DNA of 64,000 bases, taken from assembly GCA_029861865.1 (NCBI GenBank), contig JAOTYL010000001.1:1-64000 (forward strand), written 5' to 3'. The stretch comes from Myxococcales bacterium (lineage in GTDB: Bacteria; Myxococcota_A; Polyangia; Polyangiales; Houyiibacteriaceae). How positions within the stretch are numbered: position 1 is the stretch's first letter; each line of letters begins with the position of its first letter. The notes beneath the pieces are model-generated. The model worked only from the letters and a program-made list of their open reading frames with translations, did not search any database and was not told the origin of the DNA. The position numbers and the translations under genes were made by a program. Shown here in pieces: positions 6,850 to 15,539 of the stretch.

Positions 6850-6951
6850 CAGTGACAGCGACAGCGACAGTGACAGCGACGGTGCCGGTGCCAGTGCCAG
6901 TGCCAGCGACAGTGTCAGTGCCAGTGTCAGTGTCAGTGTCAGTGTCAGCGA
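6850..6951. repeat. CAGYGN hexanucleotide array, 17 units, degenerate
   Basis: About 17 hexamers of the same CAGTGY type lie here, with more CAGCGA and CAGTGA variants on the left. This locus lacks the 103-bp repeat and the palindrome. It lies in the promoter-proximal region of the isomerase gene and just past the 3' end of the esterase gene. Confidence 0.9.
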
Positions 6952-6997
6952 GACCGCCGGTGTTGGGGGCGGGTCCGGATCTCCGGACCCTGATCTA

Positions 6998-8908
6998 CTA
7001 CTCGCAGACTATGACCACGTCTTCGCCTTGTTGCTCGAACGGAGGCGCTAGCGGGTCCGGTCTTGGGTCGCCGTCGAGCAGCAAGCCACAGTTTTCGCAA
7101 AGGACGTTGGTCCAGTTCTCATCACGGCCGTCGGGGCCGCTTGCCAGCATAGCGTTGACCCAGTCGACAACGGTTGGGACGTTGCCCGTGATGTCGTCAT
7201 AGACTTTGTTGTTGCCAAACATCGTGTGGCGCGAACCCGTGCCAAAGTAGTAACGGTAGTTGTCTGGGACAACGTCAAACGTCTGCACCGACTGTGCCAG
7301 CGCTACGCGGCCAAACGCACAGCTGGCCTCCCACCAAGTGAGCCCGCCAACCGGGCTACCGACCAGCATGATATTATAGAAACCGGTCTGGCCTCCCGAG
7401 CCTCCATCATGCAAAGTCGAGTAGTGCGCCCAGTTGGTCTCGGGAAACTCGGTGGCGACCGCCTCGGTGTAGGCCGGCATGCCGCCCATTTCGGTAATCG
7501 CCTCGAGAACTCCGGGGATGTCCGGCAGGTTTGCGTCGAAGTTCCAGTTGCTGAACTCGTTTTGCAGAAAGTCCTCAGTGATGACGCCATTGCCCGCGTC
7601 GGCGAGCACGTGAATCTGCGATGCGGGCCAGACCTCGTGGAGTAGCGGTCCGTTGAACCAGGCGCCGTACGCCCCGGCGCTCGAGCCCGTCACCAACACC
7701 TCTTCGGGATTGAGGAAATGCTCCCGCGCCCATTTCTCGGCGACCTTGGAGTTGTGATAGCCCTTGTGCTCAACCGTGAGGCCGCCGTAATCCTGCGTCG
7801 TGTCACCGAAATGGACGTCGCAACTGCAGTACGAGACGAACACGACGTTCCAATCGCGGAACGGGTTGTTTTCGTTCGTCAGATCCGCAAAACCTGTGGC
7901 AAAACCGTTCAGGTCGGCGGGGGGTGAGGTGCTGCAGGTCGGGAGGTTGCAGGTGAGACTGTCCCAGCATGCGCCTCCGCCCATGTAGTACATCACCACC
8001 TTATTGACGCTGCCGCGCTTTGCGAAGTAGCGATACTCGTCGCCCTGCATGCACTGGGGCGTGTACGTTCTTCCGAGATAATCGGTCGCTCCCGGTAGGA
8101 GCGCAGTGTACTGGTCAGCGGCCAGGCCGGGCGTCACGATCGTATTTTGTACGAGCTCGTCGGTCAGTCCCTGGAGGTCGTCACGAACGCCGGTATCGAT
8201 CGCGGTCGTTGGGCAGGTTCCGGAGGTGGCCCCGGCCCAGGCCGTCAAGAAGGCGTCAAAGGCCGCACTCTTGGCAACATCGAGGGTCGAGCCGTCCGCA
8301 TCGGCGTATAGGTCGCTGATATGCGCGCCCTCAGCGGCGAGCACGTCGTCGCAGGCGTCGCCTGCGGCGGTGAGCAGGGCAGCCCCACATGCAGCTTGCT
8401 CGGCTTGCCCGAGGTCCAGCCCATCATTGATGGAGCCGGCGATCAAAGCGATCGACGCTTCCATGGTGGCGCCCGCGTCGCTCGACGTAAGGGCCAGATC
8501 CGAGCAATCGGCGTCGTTGGCTTCGGCGTCCGACTCGGCGGCGCCCCACGCGTTTCCTAGGTCGGTAGTGGCAGCGGCAACCGCAGAGTTTCGCGCGTCG
8601 GCGTCTTGGTCGGTCTCCCAGCCGGCCCACGCGTCGAATACGGACTTGCAGAACGTGCTCGCAGCCGCCTGTTTTGCACCGACGCAGATGCTGCCCGCGT
8701 ACGGTGCTGGCGGTACCTCGCCGCCTGAGCCGCCGCCGCCCATGGCCCCAGTGCCCCCGGTCCCTGGGGCGCCGCCGGTCCCTGGGGCGCCGCCAGTCCC
8801 TGCGGTGCCGCCAGTACCTCCCGTTCCGTCACTGGAATCGCTATCGCTACAGCCGACATGTAGCGCCAGCGGAATCGCAAGTATCAACGCAAGTTTCAAA
8901 AGTCTCAT
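6998..8908 (-). CDS. Pectinacetylesterase/Notum-like lipoprotein hydrolase
   Basis: A 636-residue exported lipoprotein. The signal peptide ends at LALHVGC (lipidated Cys about residue 20), followed by a Gly/Thr-rich linker (TGGTGGTAGTGG and similar) and a Cys-containing helical domain of about 200 residues. The catalytic part resembles the pectinacetylesterase/Notum family of alpha/beta hydrolases, with VVMYYMGGGACWDS near the oxyanion site, FVSYCSCDVHFG, the nucleophile elbow VTGSSAGAYG, and late Asp and His residues. It probably deacylates an extracellular ester. The start is the ATG at 8908, because GGAGG lies five bases upstream; an in-frame GTG six bases earlier overlaps that site. The exact substrate is unknown. 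Confidence 0.85.
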   Translation of the reverse strand: MRLLKLALILAIPLALHVGCSDSDSSDGTGGTGGTAGTGGAPGTGGAPGTGGTGAMGGGGSGGEVPPAPYAGSICVGAKQAAASTFCKSVFDAWAGWETDQDADARNSAVAAATTDLGNAWGAAESDAEANDADCSDLALTSSDAGATMEASIALIAGSINDGLDLGQAEQAACGAALLTAAGDACDDVLAAEGAHISDLYADADGSTLDVAKSAAFDAFLTAWAGATSGTCPTTAIDTGVRDDLQGLTDELVQNTIVTPGLAADQYTALLPGATDYLGRTYTPQCMQGDEYRYFAKRGSVNKVVMYYMGGGACWDSLTCNLPTCSTSPPADLNGFATGFADLTNENNPFRDWNVVFVSYCSCDVHFGDTTQDYGGLTVEHKGYHNSKVAEKWAREHFLNPEEVLVTGSSAGAYGAWFNGPLLHEVWPASQIHVLADAGNGVITEDFLQNEFSNWNFDANLPDIPGVLEAITEMGGMPAYTEAVATEFPETNWAHYSTLHDGGSGGQTGFYNIMLVGSPVGGLTWWEASCAFGRVALAQSVQTFDVVPDNYRYYFGTGSRHTMFGNNKVYDDITGNVPTVVDWVNAMLASGPDGRDENWTNVLCENCGLLLDGDPRPDPLAPPFEQQGEDVVIVCE

Positions 8909-9011
8909 AAGCACCTCCGGGAGCGCCCTTTTTTGTGCATAGCAGCGCCCCTGTCAAGGTCCGAAAGCGGCCGATTTGGGCTTCGCCCCGGGGATCCATC
9001 ATGTTAAAAGC

Positions 9012-9326
9012 ATGAAGATATTTGGGGGAATGCTGGTTGCGGCCGTGTTGGCCTGCGGCTGTGGGGATGCAAGGTCTGCTTCGCAGGCTTGCGGTGAGCT
9101 CTGTACTGTGCCGGATGAGTGCTTCGTTCAGTTGGGCATTCCAGTGCCGGATGGAGACTGCATGCAGGCTTGCGAGGCGCAGATCGAGCTGGTCGGCGTC
9201 GATTGCGTGTACGCGATCTCGGATACCATCGCTTGTCTTCCAACGTGCGATGTGGAGGCGCTGACCAACGAGCAGCTGCTGGCCTGCCAAGACGAGGCCT
9301 TGGGCATCAGCCAGGCGTGCGACTAG
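9012..9326 (+). CDS. Small cysteine-rich lipoprotein, unknown function
   Basis: A 104-residue protein starting MKIFGGMLVAAVLACGCG, with a lipobox placing the lipidated Cys at about residue 15. The mature part has many cysteines (CGELC, CFVQ, CMQAC, CVYA, CLPTC, CQDE), a pattern of disulfide-bonded small exported proteins. The start was moved inward to the ATG that begins the signal peptide. Its 3' end overlaps the next gene by four bases, tail to tail. Confidence 0.65.
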   Translation: MKIFGGMLVAAVLACGCGDARSASQACGELCTVPDECFVQLGIPVPDGDCMQACEAQIELVGVDCVYAISDTIACLPTCDVEALTNEQLLACQDEALGISQACD

Positions 9327-9562
9327 GCGGCGAAGGTTTCGTCGACTCGATTCGCCTTGTCGACGAATCGGCGGCGTTCCGTGTTGACCAAGTCGAGCAG
9401 TTGCTTTTGGTCGATCAGGTCGGCATCGAGCAGTGCGCGCATGTAGCCGTCAGCGTAACCGCGTGCCTGCGCGAGAGAGGCGTAGTTGGCGCCGCTGAAT
9501 CGGGTTTCGATGGTCTTTCGCACGAGGCCGCGTAGCGTCCCCTTGAGCTCGTCTAGGTTCAT
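9323..9562 (-). CDS. Small hypothetical protein
   Basis: A 79-residue, mainly helical, soluble protein of no recognised family. A strong ribosome-binding site (GGAAGGAACC) lies at proper distance from the ATG, which supports real translation. It has no signal peptide or membrane segment. It lies downstream of the PfkB kinase gene on the same strand with a 62-base gap. Confidence 0.55.
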   Translation of the reverse strand: MNLDELKGTLRGLVRKTIETRFSGANYASLAQARGYADGYMRALLDADLIDQKQLLDLVNTERRRFVDKANRVDETFAA

Positions 9563-9624
9563 GGCGGTTCCTTCCTGAGACCGAGTGTCGAAATCGACGC
9601 GCTTCGGTCAAGAAAACTGCCGGG

Positions 9625-10518
9625 CTAGAAGGTGGTGAGCTCTCGAAATTCGCGGATGCGGTCCTCGAGGTCTTCGCGACTGAGATTCTCGAGGGCTCCG
9701 ATGCCCACGTCTTGCACACAGAACGACGCTGCCGCCGAGCCACAGATGACGGCCTGACGGAGGTCATCGTGCCCGGCTTGCGCAAGGTAGCCGAGGAATC
9801 CGCCCGCAAACGAATCTCCCGCACCGGTGGGATCCGCGACCGTCTTCAACGGATAGGCCGGCGCGCAAAAGATGTCCTCCTCCAAAAACAGCAGCGCACC
9901 ATATTCCCCGCGCTTCACGATCACGGTCTCGGGCCCGAGCACTCGGAGCGCCTCGGCGACCGCCAGTGGATGATGGAACCCGGACAGTTGCCTGGCCTCC
10001 TCCTCGTTGATGACGAGGATATCGACGCGCGAAAGCAGCTCTTTGAGCGCGCCAAGCGCGGTGTCGATCCAGAGATTCATCGTGTCGGCGATGACGAGCC
10101 TCGGGGAGCGTACCTGGTCGAGAACATGAAGCTGAAGCTCGGGGGCGATGTTGCCCAGCATCACGAACTCGGAGTCACGGAAGCGCTCGGGAATCTTGGG
10201 CTCGAAGTCGGCGAAGACGTTCAGGTCGGTTTGGATCGTCGTCCGAGAGGTGAGGTCATCCGCGTAGCGGCCTTCCCAGTGGAAGGTTTCGCCATGGGCC
10301 ACCTCGAGCCCGGTCGTGTCGATGCCTCGTCCGCGGAACATGTCGACCGCTTTTCTCGGGAAGTCTTTTCCTACAACTCCGACCAACCGCACCGGCGCCA
10401 GTTGAGACGCTGCAAGCGACGCATAGGTCGCGGAGCCACCGAGGATACGGGCGTGGGAGCCGAGGTGATTGTGAATCGTATCGAATGCGACCGAGCCGAC
10501 GACGAGAAGCGAGGACAT
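9625..10518 (-). CDS. PfkB-family carbohydrate/nucleoside kinase
   Basis: A 297-residue ribokinase-family kinase. The N-terminal GGSATYASLAASQLAPV and GVVGKDFP match PfkB signature 1 and the sugar-binding lid. DPTGAGDSFAGGFLGYLA is signature 2, carrying the catalytic Asp and the anion hole. It phosphorylates a sugar or nucleoside hydroxyl with ATP. The gene starts eight bases after the mtnP stop, so the two are almost certainly cotranscribed. A role in recycling the ribose or adenine part of methylthioadenosine is plausible, but the substrate cannot be read from the sequence. A longer frame upstream runs into mtnP and was not used. Confidence 0.85.
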   Translation of the reverse strand: MSSLLVVGSVAFDTIHNHLGSHARILGGSATYASLAASQLAPVRLVGVVGKDFPRKAVDMFRGRGIDTTGLEVAHGETFHWEGRYADDLTSRTTIQTDLNVFADFEPKIPERFRDSEFVMLGNIAPELQLHVLDQVRSPRLVIADTMNLWIDTALGALKELLSRVDILVINEEEARQLSGFHHPLAVAEALRVLGPETVIVKRGEYGALLFLEEDIFCAPAYPLKTVADPTGAGDSFAGGFLGYLAQAGHDDLRQAVICGSAAASFCVQDVGIGALENLSREDLEDRIREFRELTTF

Positions 10519-10526
10519 AAGACCTT

Positions 10527-11399
10527 TCAATGGATGTACGGGCCGATGAGCGGTCGCAGCTTTTCGCGCGCCGCCTGGGAAATCGAGTCGGGGTTTGTGA
10601 TCAGCGCCCCGGCTAGAGCCGACGTGGCAGGGCGACCCGTGGGGTCGGGCACGGTGTTGGAAAGCTCTGCGATGATCTTTTTGGCTTTTGAAACGTTTGC
10701 GTTCATGACCTCGAGTATCGCCTCGACGGTCACCGCATCGTGGGCTTGGTGCCAGCAGTCGTAGTCCGTCGCCATCGCAAGGGTGGCGTACGGAAGCTCT
10801 GCCTCTCGTGCGAGGCGTGCTTCGGGCATGTTGGTCATCCCGATCACCGATACGCCCCACGATCGATAGAGCAACGATTCGGCACGCGTCGAAAACTGCG
10901 GGCCCTCGATGCAAAGATAAATCCCACCGCGATGTACCGGTGCCCCCGCGGCCTCCGCAGCGCCTGCCAGTGCTTCTGCAAGTTGCTCGTCCACAGGCTC
11001 CGCAAACTCGACGTGGGCGACGACCCCGTCGTCTTCGAAGAAAGTGTCGATCCGATGTCTCGTACGGTCGATGAATTGATCGACTATGACCATGTCACCA
11101 GGATGGATGTCGTTTTGCATTGAGCCGACAGCCGAGACGCTGAGGATTTGCTCCGCGCCGGCCATCTTCAGAGCCAGGACGTTTGCTCGATAGTTGATTC
11201 GATGGGGTGGGGTGCCATGCCCACGGCCGTGTCGCGGAAGAAACAGCAGCCTGGTGTTGTTGAGGGTTCCCGCGATGATCGCGTCGGAGGGTTTCCCGAA
11301 TGGAGTGGTCGTCTCGAGCTCATCGACGTCGGTCAAACCCCCGAGCTCGTAAAGGCCGCTTCCGCCGATCACACCCAACGTTCGCTCGATTTTGCCCAT
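10527..11399 (-). CDS. mtnP: S-methyl-5'-thioadenosine phosphorylase
   Basis: A 290-residue member of the PNP/MTAP family. It converts methylthioadenosine plus phosphate to adenine and 5-methylthioribose-1-phosphate in methionine salvage. Diagnostic stretches are GVIGGSGLYEL at the start, LFLPRHGRGH (phosphate site), PHRINYRAN, SVSAVGSMQ, CIEGPQFSTRAES and VIGMTNMPEARLAREAE (base site), and ATDYDCWH. Length is normal for the family. The rest of the methionine salvage pathway is not in the window; only the PfkB kinase accompanies it. Confidence 0.93.
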   Translation of the reverse strand: MGKIERTLGVIGGSGLYELGGLTDVDELETTTPFGKPSDAIIAGTLNNTRLLFLPRHGRGHGTPPHRINYRANVLALKMAGAEQILSVSAVGSMQNDIHPGDMVIVDQFIDRTRHRIDTFFEDDGVVAHVEFAEPVDEQLAEALAGAAEAAGAPVHRGGIYLCIEGPQFSTRAESLLYRSWGVSVIGMTNMPEARLAREAELPYATLAMATDYDCWHQAHDAVTVEAILEVMNANVSKAKKIIAELSNTVPDPTGRPATSALAGALITNPDSISQAAREKLRPLIGPYIH

Positions 11400-11453
11400 C
11401 TCAGCCTGCGCACGCTCGTATCATGTCGGTTGCGAAGCGTCGAATCCCACCGG

Positions 11454-11804
11454 CTATCGGTAGGCCTGGCGCATGACCACGAAGGTCTTGACCTCGCCCT
11501 TTCGGAAGATTTCGAGCTGCACGCTCGAGCCGACCGGACCCCGCAGGCGCTCTACGATCTCCGCATACGGCATTTCGCGAACGGACTCGCCGTTGATCGA
11601 CAGAATCACGTCGTCGGTCTGCAGACCGGCCAGGGAAGCGGCGCCACCAGGCGGGGTATCGACCACCCGAAGCCCGCCGCCCTCCGAATAGGCCAGGCGC
11701 GCATGGATGCCCCCCGTTGGCTGCCCACGGCTGCTTCCCCCACAACCTGCGAAGGCCAATGAGGTGACGGCCCAAACCACCAACAGATTCCGATACCGCT
11801 TCAC
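11454..11804 (-). CDS. PDZ-domain lipoprotein
   Basis: A lipoprotein of about 116 residues. A hydrophobic leader ending AFAGC places the lipidated Cys near residue 21, and a single PDZ domain follows (GGLRVVDTPPGGAA, LAGLQTDDVILSINGESV, a final beta strand of KTFVVMRQ). PDZ domains bind C-terminal or internal peptides, so an envelope scaffold or protease-adaptor role is possible. I chose the GTG at 11804 because the signal peptide begins there. A longer frame to 11894 is open, and no strong ribosome-binding site decides between them. It is divergent from the FHA protein gene. Confidence 0.65.
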   Translation of the reverse strand: MKRYRNLLVVWAVTSLAFAGCGGSSRGQPTGGIHARLAYSEGGGLRVVDTPPGGAASLAGLQTDDVILSINGESVREMPYAEIVERLRGPVGSSVQLEIFRKGEVKTFVVMRQAYR

Positions 11805-11859
11805 GCCCGCACCGACATAGCGGGCCCCGCGATGAGTGCAAACGTTCAGCCTGGGAGAA

Positions 11860-11887
11860 TTGACACGATTGGTGGCCGGAGTACCAT
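11860..11887 (+). promoter_or_regulatory. Candidate sigma-70-type promoter for the FHA gene
   Basis: TTGACA at 11860-11865 and TACCAT at 11882-11887 are separated by 16 bases, about 50 bases before the FHA gene start. Match to consensus is good at -35 and fair at -10. Confidence 0.4.
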
Positions 11888-11935
11888 TCGTCAACCCCTT
11901 GAAACTGTGAATGAAATTGCACTCGGGTCGACGAT

Positions 11936-13444
11936 ATGTTTAAGCTCGTGATCTCGGACGACGAAGGTCAGACCACCGTCGTTCCGCTGCTTCGCGATCA
12001 GATTACGATCGGCCGTCAAGAGGGAAACACGATCCGGCTCACCGAGCGCAACGTTTCGCGGAACCACGCGCGCCTGGTCAAACGGGAGGGGTCTTACGTC
12101 GTCGAGGACCTGGGCTCCTATAACGGGATCACGGTCAATGGGGAGCGGGTCGATGCCGCTGCCGAGCTGTCCTCGGGCGACCAACTCGGCATAGGCGACT
12201 ACGCGCTTGCCCTTCGATCGGACACGGCTCCGGTGGCGCCGAGGCCTGCCGCGCCTGCCGCGGACAGCAGGCCACCCCCGCGGCTCGTCGTGCTGAGCGA
12301 TCCTGCTGCCGGCGCCGAGTTCTCGCTGAGCAAACCGATCATGCGGATCGGTCGGGACGAGCGGCTCGATATTTGGATCAACCACAAATCGATTTCCCAC
12401 GAGCACGTTGAGATCCAGTTCGCAGACGGGGTTGTGACGGTCTTCGACCTCGAAAGCGCAAACGGAGTCCGAGTCAACGGGATCGACACGAAGCGTGCCA
12501 TTTTGGAGTCGGGAGACATTCTCGAGCTCGGCGCAGTGAGCTTTCGGTTCGTGAGACCGCAAGGGACGCGCGCGCTCGAACAGCTTCCTACGGAGGCGCC
12601 CGAATCACCCGCTCCGTCGTCCAAGCACAAGCCCTTTTTCGTAGTGGGGCTCCTCGGGCTTCTCGCATTGGCGGGAGTCGGCGCAATCCTCGTGACCATG
12701 CCGGAGACGCATCCCGAATTCGCGGTGCCTGTTCCGGTCGCGCCGATTGCCGAAATCGAGCGGCAGGAACCGACACCCGAGCCTCCGGCAGAGCTTGCCG
12801 CCCAAGAAGCCACGAGCACCACGGACACGCCCGTTAGCGAGGTCGCTGCGCCCGACGAGCTCGAGCCGATCGACGAACCGCAGGAGTGGGAGGAGCTTCT
12901 CGCGCGCGCCCAATCCAGGCTTGCCCGCGGACAGATCGACGCGGCCTACCAGATCGCAAGCGAGCTCCCGACGGACAGTGTGCTTCGAGACACGCCCGAG
13001 TTCGGAGAGATTCGCTATCGCTACGCGCAGGCTCACATTTCGGCTGGGGACGAGGCGCTCAGCGATGGAGATGCGGAGCTCGCCAAGCAGGAGGCGCGGC
13101 GTGTGCTTGGACTGAAGGGAATCACTGCGAAGCAGCGACGGGACGCGAAGCGTTTGCTGAGCCAGGCGCGTCGGCCGCCGCCGCCCCCCACACAGCCTTC
13201 GGTGAGCCCGGAGGAGGCCCTGGCCGAGGCCCATCAGTGCGTGGCCAGCGGGGACAACCCATGCGTCATTCGGGTCCTCGAAGGGGGGCAAGCGCGCAGC
13301 CCGGCTGCCCTTGCGCTCCTGATCGAGACCTATCGCGCCATGGACGATCTTCCCGCCGCCCGGAGGCATATGCGGGCCTTCGTGGACCGCTATCCCGATA
13401 ACCCGAGGACGCCGAGATACCGCCAAATGCTGACCTCGGAGTAA
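11936..13444 (+). CDS. Tandem FHA-domain membrane protein with TPR-like C-terminus
   Basis: A 502-residue protein with two forkhead-associated domains. Domain 1 spans about residues 1-95 (ITIGRQEGNTI, RNVSRNHARL, GSYNGITVNG). Domain 2 spans about 115-205 (MRIGRDERLDI, SISHEHVEI, ESANGVRVNG). Both keep the Gly-Arg, Ser..His and Asn residues that bind phosphothreonine. A transmembrane segment at about 225-245 (FFVVGLLGLLALAG) is followed by an acidic, Pro-rich spacer and tetratricopeptide-like helices. It probably couples Ser/Thr kinase signalling in the cytoplasm to an envelope partner. No kinase gene is in the window. It precedes the OmpA-like gene by 57 bases. Confidence 0.88.
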   Translation: MFKLVISDDEGQTTVVPLLRDQITIGRQEGNTIRLTERNVSRNHARLVKREGSYVVEDLGSYNGITVNGERVDAAAELSSGDQLGIGDYALALRSDTAPVAPRPAAPAADSRPPPRLVVLSDPAAGAEFSLSKPIMRIGRDERLDIWINHKSISHEHVEIQFADGVVTVFDLESANGVRVNGIDTKRAILESGDILELGAVSFRFVRPQGTRALEQLPTEAPESPAPSSKHKPFFVVGLLGLLALAGVGAILVTMPETHPEFAVPVPVAPIAEIERQEPTPEPPAELAAQEATSTTDTPVSEVAAPDELEPIDEPQEWEELLARAQSRLARGQIDAAYQIASELPTDSVLRDTPEFGEIRYRYAQAHISAGDEALSDGDAELAKQEARRVLGLKGITAKQRRDAKRLLSQARRPPPPPTQPSVSPEEALAEAHQCVASGDNPCVIRVLEGGQARSPAALALLIETYRAMDDLPAARRHMRAFVDRYPDNPRTPRYRQMLTSE

Positions 13445-13501
13445 TGCAGGGGTGCAGAATCGTTGATTAAGAGGCTCTGCCCATGACAGACTGAGAGCGG
13501 G

Positions 13502-15538
13502 GTGTTTGGGGGAGCACAGAGCAATGGGGGACCGTTCGCGCGGTGTGCGTGGCTGTTGGCACTCGCGCTGAGTACGGCGGCGCTCCCAGGCGTGGCCCAC
13601 GCTCAAGATGCGCGCCTGACCGAGGGTGGGATGGACCTTCACCTCTTCCGGCCAGCGGTCGACACCCGCGGTTACTTCAGCGTCAACGGGGCGGGGGTGC
13701 TTCCCCGCAATAAGTTCAGCTTTGGGCTGGCGATGGATGCCGGCTTTGGCATTCTCCGATACAACGGCTTCGAGACGAACCCCAACGTGTTGGCGAGCGA
13801 GGCCACTAGGGACGGCCGCATTTCGCGGCAGTCGTTCACGGGGAACTTCATCTTCAACTTCGGGATCGTCGACCGGTTGGTGGTCGGGATCATGCTTCCG
13901 ATCACCTTCTTTCGCGGGGACTCGGTGCAAACGCCGGACCGCGGCGGGAGCTGCCTCAGCGGATCGACCACGTGTCTTTACAACGTGGGTGACGCGCCCG
14001 AGGGCTTGCGATCTCAAGGCGTCGGCGATCTGCAGATCCACGTGAAAGCGCGGTTGTACAGCAACCGTTGGTTCGGGTTGGCAGCGATCCTTCGCGCGCA
14101 GTTTCCGACCGCCAAGACCGATCAGTTCGCCGGAGAGCCAGGGGTGGGGCTGTGGCCAACGGCGGTGTTCGAGTTCGAGCCACACGAAAAGATTCGGCTC
14201 GCGCTCGAGGGCGGCTATCGTTGGAACTCGGGAACAGGGGCGGCGTTCATCTGGGATGGACGATCGGAGCCAGGCGTCGGCGTGCCGCCTGGAACGGCAA
14301 CCGACCCCGTCGATCAGGGCGCTGGCAATCGTTTCACCTACAACGACCTGATCACATTCGGCTTTGGTGCGAGCTTTAGGATCGCTCGATCGCTCGACCT
14401 CGTGCTCGAGTACTACGGAACACAGATCGCCCAGGAAATCGGGACCAAAGGCACGCTCTCAATGGAAGCTCTCGGCGGGTTCAAGTACTTCGTCGCCGGC
14501 AACAGCTTCCTCTATCTTGGCGCCGGGGCGGGAATTCCGAAAACGGGTTTTCAGGCCTCGGACATCCGTGCCTTGCTCGGGATCCGCTACGAGCCCGCTA
14601 TCGAGGATAGAGACAAAGACGGCATACCCGACGACAAAGACGCCTGTCCTGACGATCCTGAAGACAAAGATGGGTTCGAAGATAGCGACGGCTGTCCCGA
14701 TCTCGACAACGATGGCGACGGCATCCTCGACGTCGACGATGCGTGTCCGCTCGTGAAGGAAGACTACGACGGCGATCGCGACGAAGATGGATGTCCCGAG
14801 GGTCGCGAGGGCGATCGTGACGGTGACGGAATCCCAGACGACGTCGATGACTGTCCCGACGTTCCGGAGGACTTCGACGGCTTCCAAGACGAAGACGGGT
14901 GTCCGGATCCCGATAACGATGGCGATGGCATTCCCGACGACAAAGATCTCTGCCCGAACGATCCCGAAGACGTCGACGGTTTCCAAGACGAAGACGGATG
15001 TCCGGATGTCGACAATGACGGCGACCGCATCTTGGATGTCGATGACGCTTGCCCGAACGACCCGGAGACCTACAACGGGCACGAGGACGAAGACGGATGT
15101 CCCGACAAGGGTCTCGTGATCGTCGAAGACACCCAGATCACCATTCTCGAGAAGATCTACTTCGAGACCGACAGTGCGATCATCAAGCCCCGAAGCTTCC
15201 CGCTTCTGGATGCGGTCGCGGCGACTCTGAATGGCAACCCGCAGATCACCCTCGTCGAGATTCAGGGCCACGCTGACGAGCGCGGCAGCGACCAGTACAA
15301 TATCAAGCTCACGCGGGCCCGCGCGGCCTCGGTGATGAGTGCCTTGATCGAGCGAGGGGTCCTGAACGATCGGCTGCGATCGGCGGGCTACGGCGAGCGT
15401 TGCCCGGTGGATCCCAAGCACGACGCTGCAGCCTGGGAGAAAAATCGGCGAGTCGAGTTCAAGATCATCGAAACCGACGCCGGTCCCACCGGAGTTGAGG
15501 TAACATGTCCGCGGGGCCGTTCCTTGGTGCCGAGGTGA
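13502..15538 (+). CDS. OmpA-family outer membrane protein with thrombospondin type-3 repeats
   Basis: A 678-residue outer membrane protein. A GTG start begins a signal peptide ending AHAQD. Residues of about 40-370 look like a beta-barrel with alternating aromatic strands. About 375-535 hold Asp-rich type-3 thrombospondin repeats (DGIPDDKDACPDDPED, DGDGILDVDDACP and so on), which bind Ca2+ in other proteins. The C-terminal 120 residues form an OmpA peptidoglycan-binding domain (IYFETDSAIIKP, EIQGHADERGSDQYNIKLT, RAASV, NRRVEFKI). Predicted role: surface barrel tethered to the cell wall through a Ca2+-stiffened stalk. The YkvA-like gene follows after one base. Confidence 0.9.
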   Translation: MFGGAQSNGGPFARCAWLLALALSTAALPGVAHAQDARLTEGGMDLHLFRPAVDTRGYFSVNGAGVLPRNKFSFGLAMDAGFGILRYNGFETNPNVLASEATRDGRISRQSFTGNFIFNFGIVDRLVVGIMLPITFFRGDSVQTPDRGGSCLSGSTTCLYNVGDAPEGLRSQGVGDLQIHVKARLYSNRWFGLAAILRAQFPTAKTDQFAGEPGVGLWPTAVFEFEPHEKIRLALEGGYRWNSGTGAAFIWDGRSEPGVGVPPGTATDPVDQGAGNRFTYNDLITFGFGASFRIARSLDLVLEYYGTQIAQEIGTKGTLSMEALGGFKYFVAGNSFLYLGAGAGIPKTGFQASDIRALLGIRYEPAIEDRDKDGIPDDKDACPDDPEDKDGFEDSDGCPDLDNDGDGILDVDDACPLVKEDYDGDRDEDGCPEGREGDRDGDGIPDDVDDCPDVPEDFDGFQDEDGCPDPDNDGDGIPDDKDLCPNDPEDVDGFQDEDGCPDVDNDGDRILDVDDACPNDPETYNGHEDEDGCPDKGLVIVEDTQITILEKIYFETDSAIIKPRSFPLLDAVAATLNGNPQITLVEIQGHADERGSDQYNIKLTRARAASVMSALIERGVLNDRLRSAGYGERCPVDPKHDAAAWEKNRRVEFKIIETDAGPTGVEVTCPRGRSLVPR

Positions 15539-15539
15539 T

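Noticed and set aside
9625-10914. Longer 429-residue version of the PfkB kinase
   Set aside because: The extra N-terminal 132 residues overlap mtnP and show no homology-like features; the ATG at 10518 starts the true fold.
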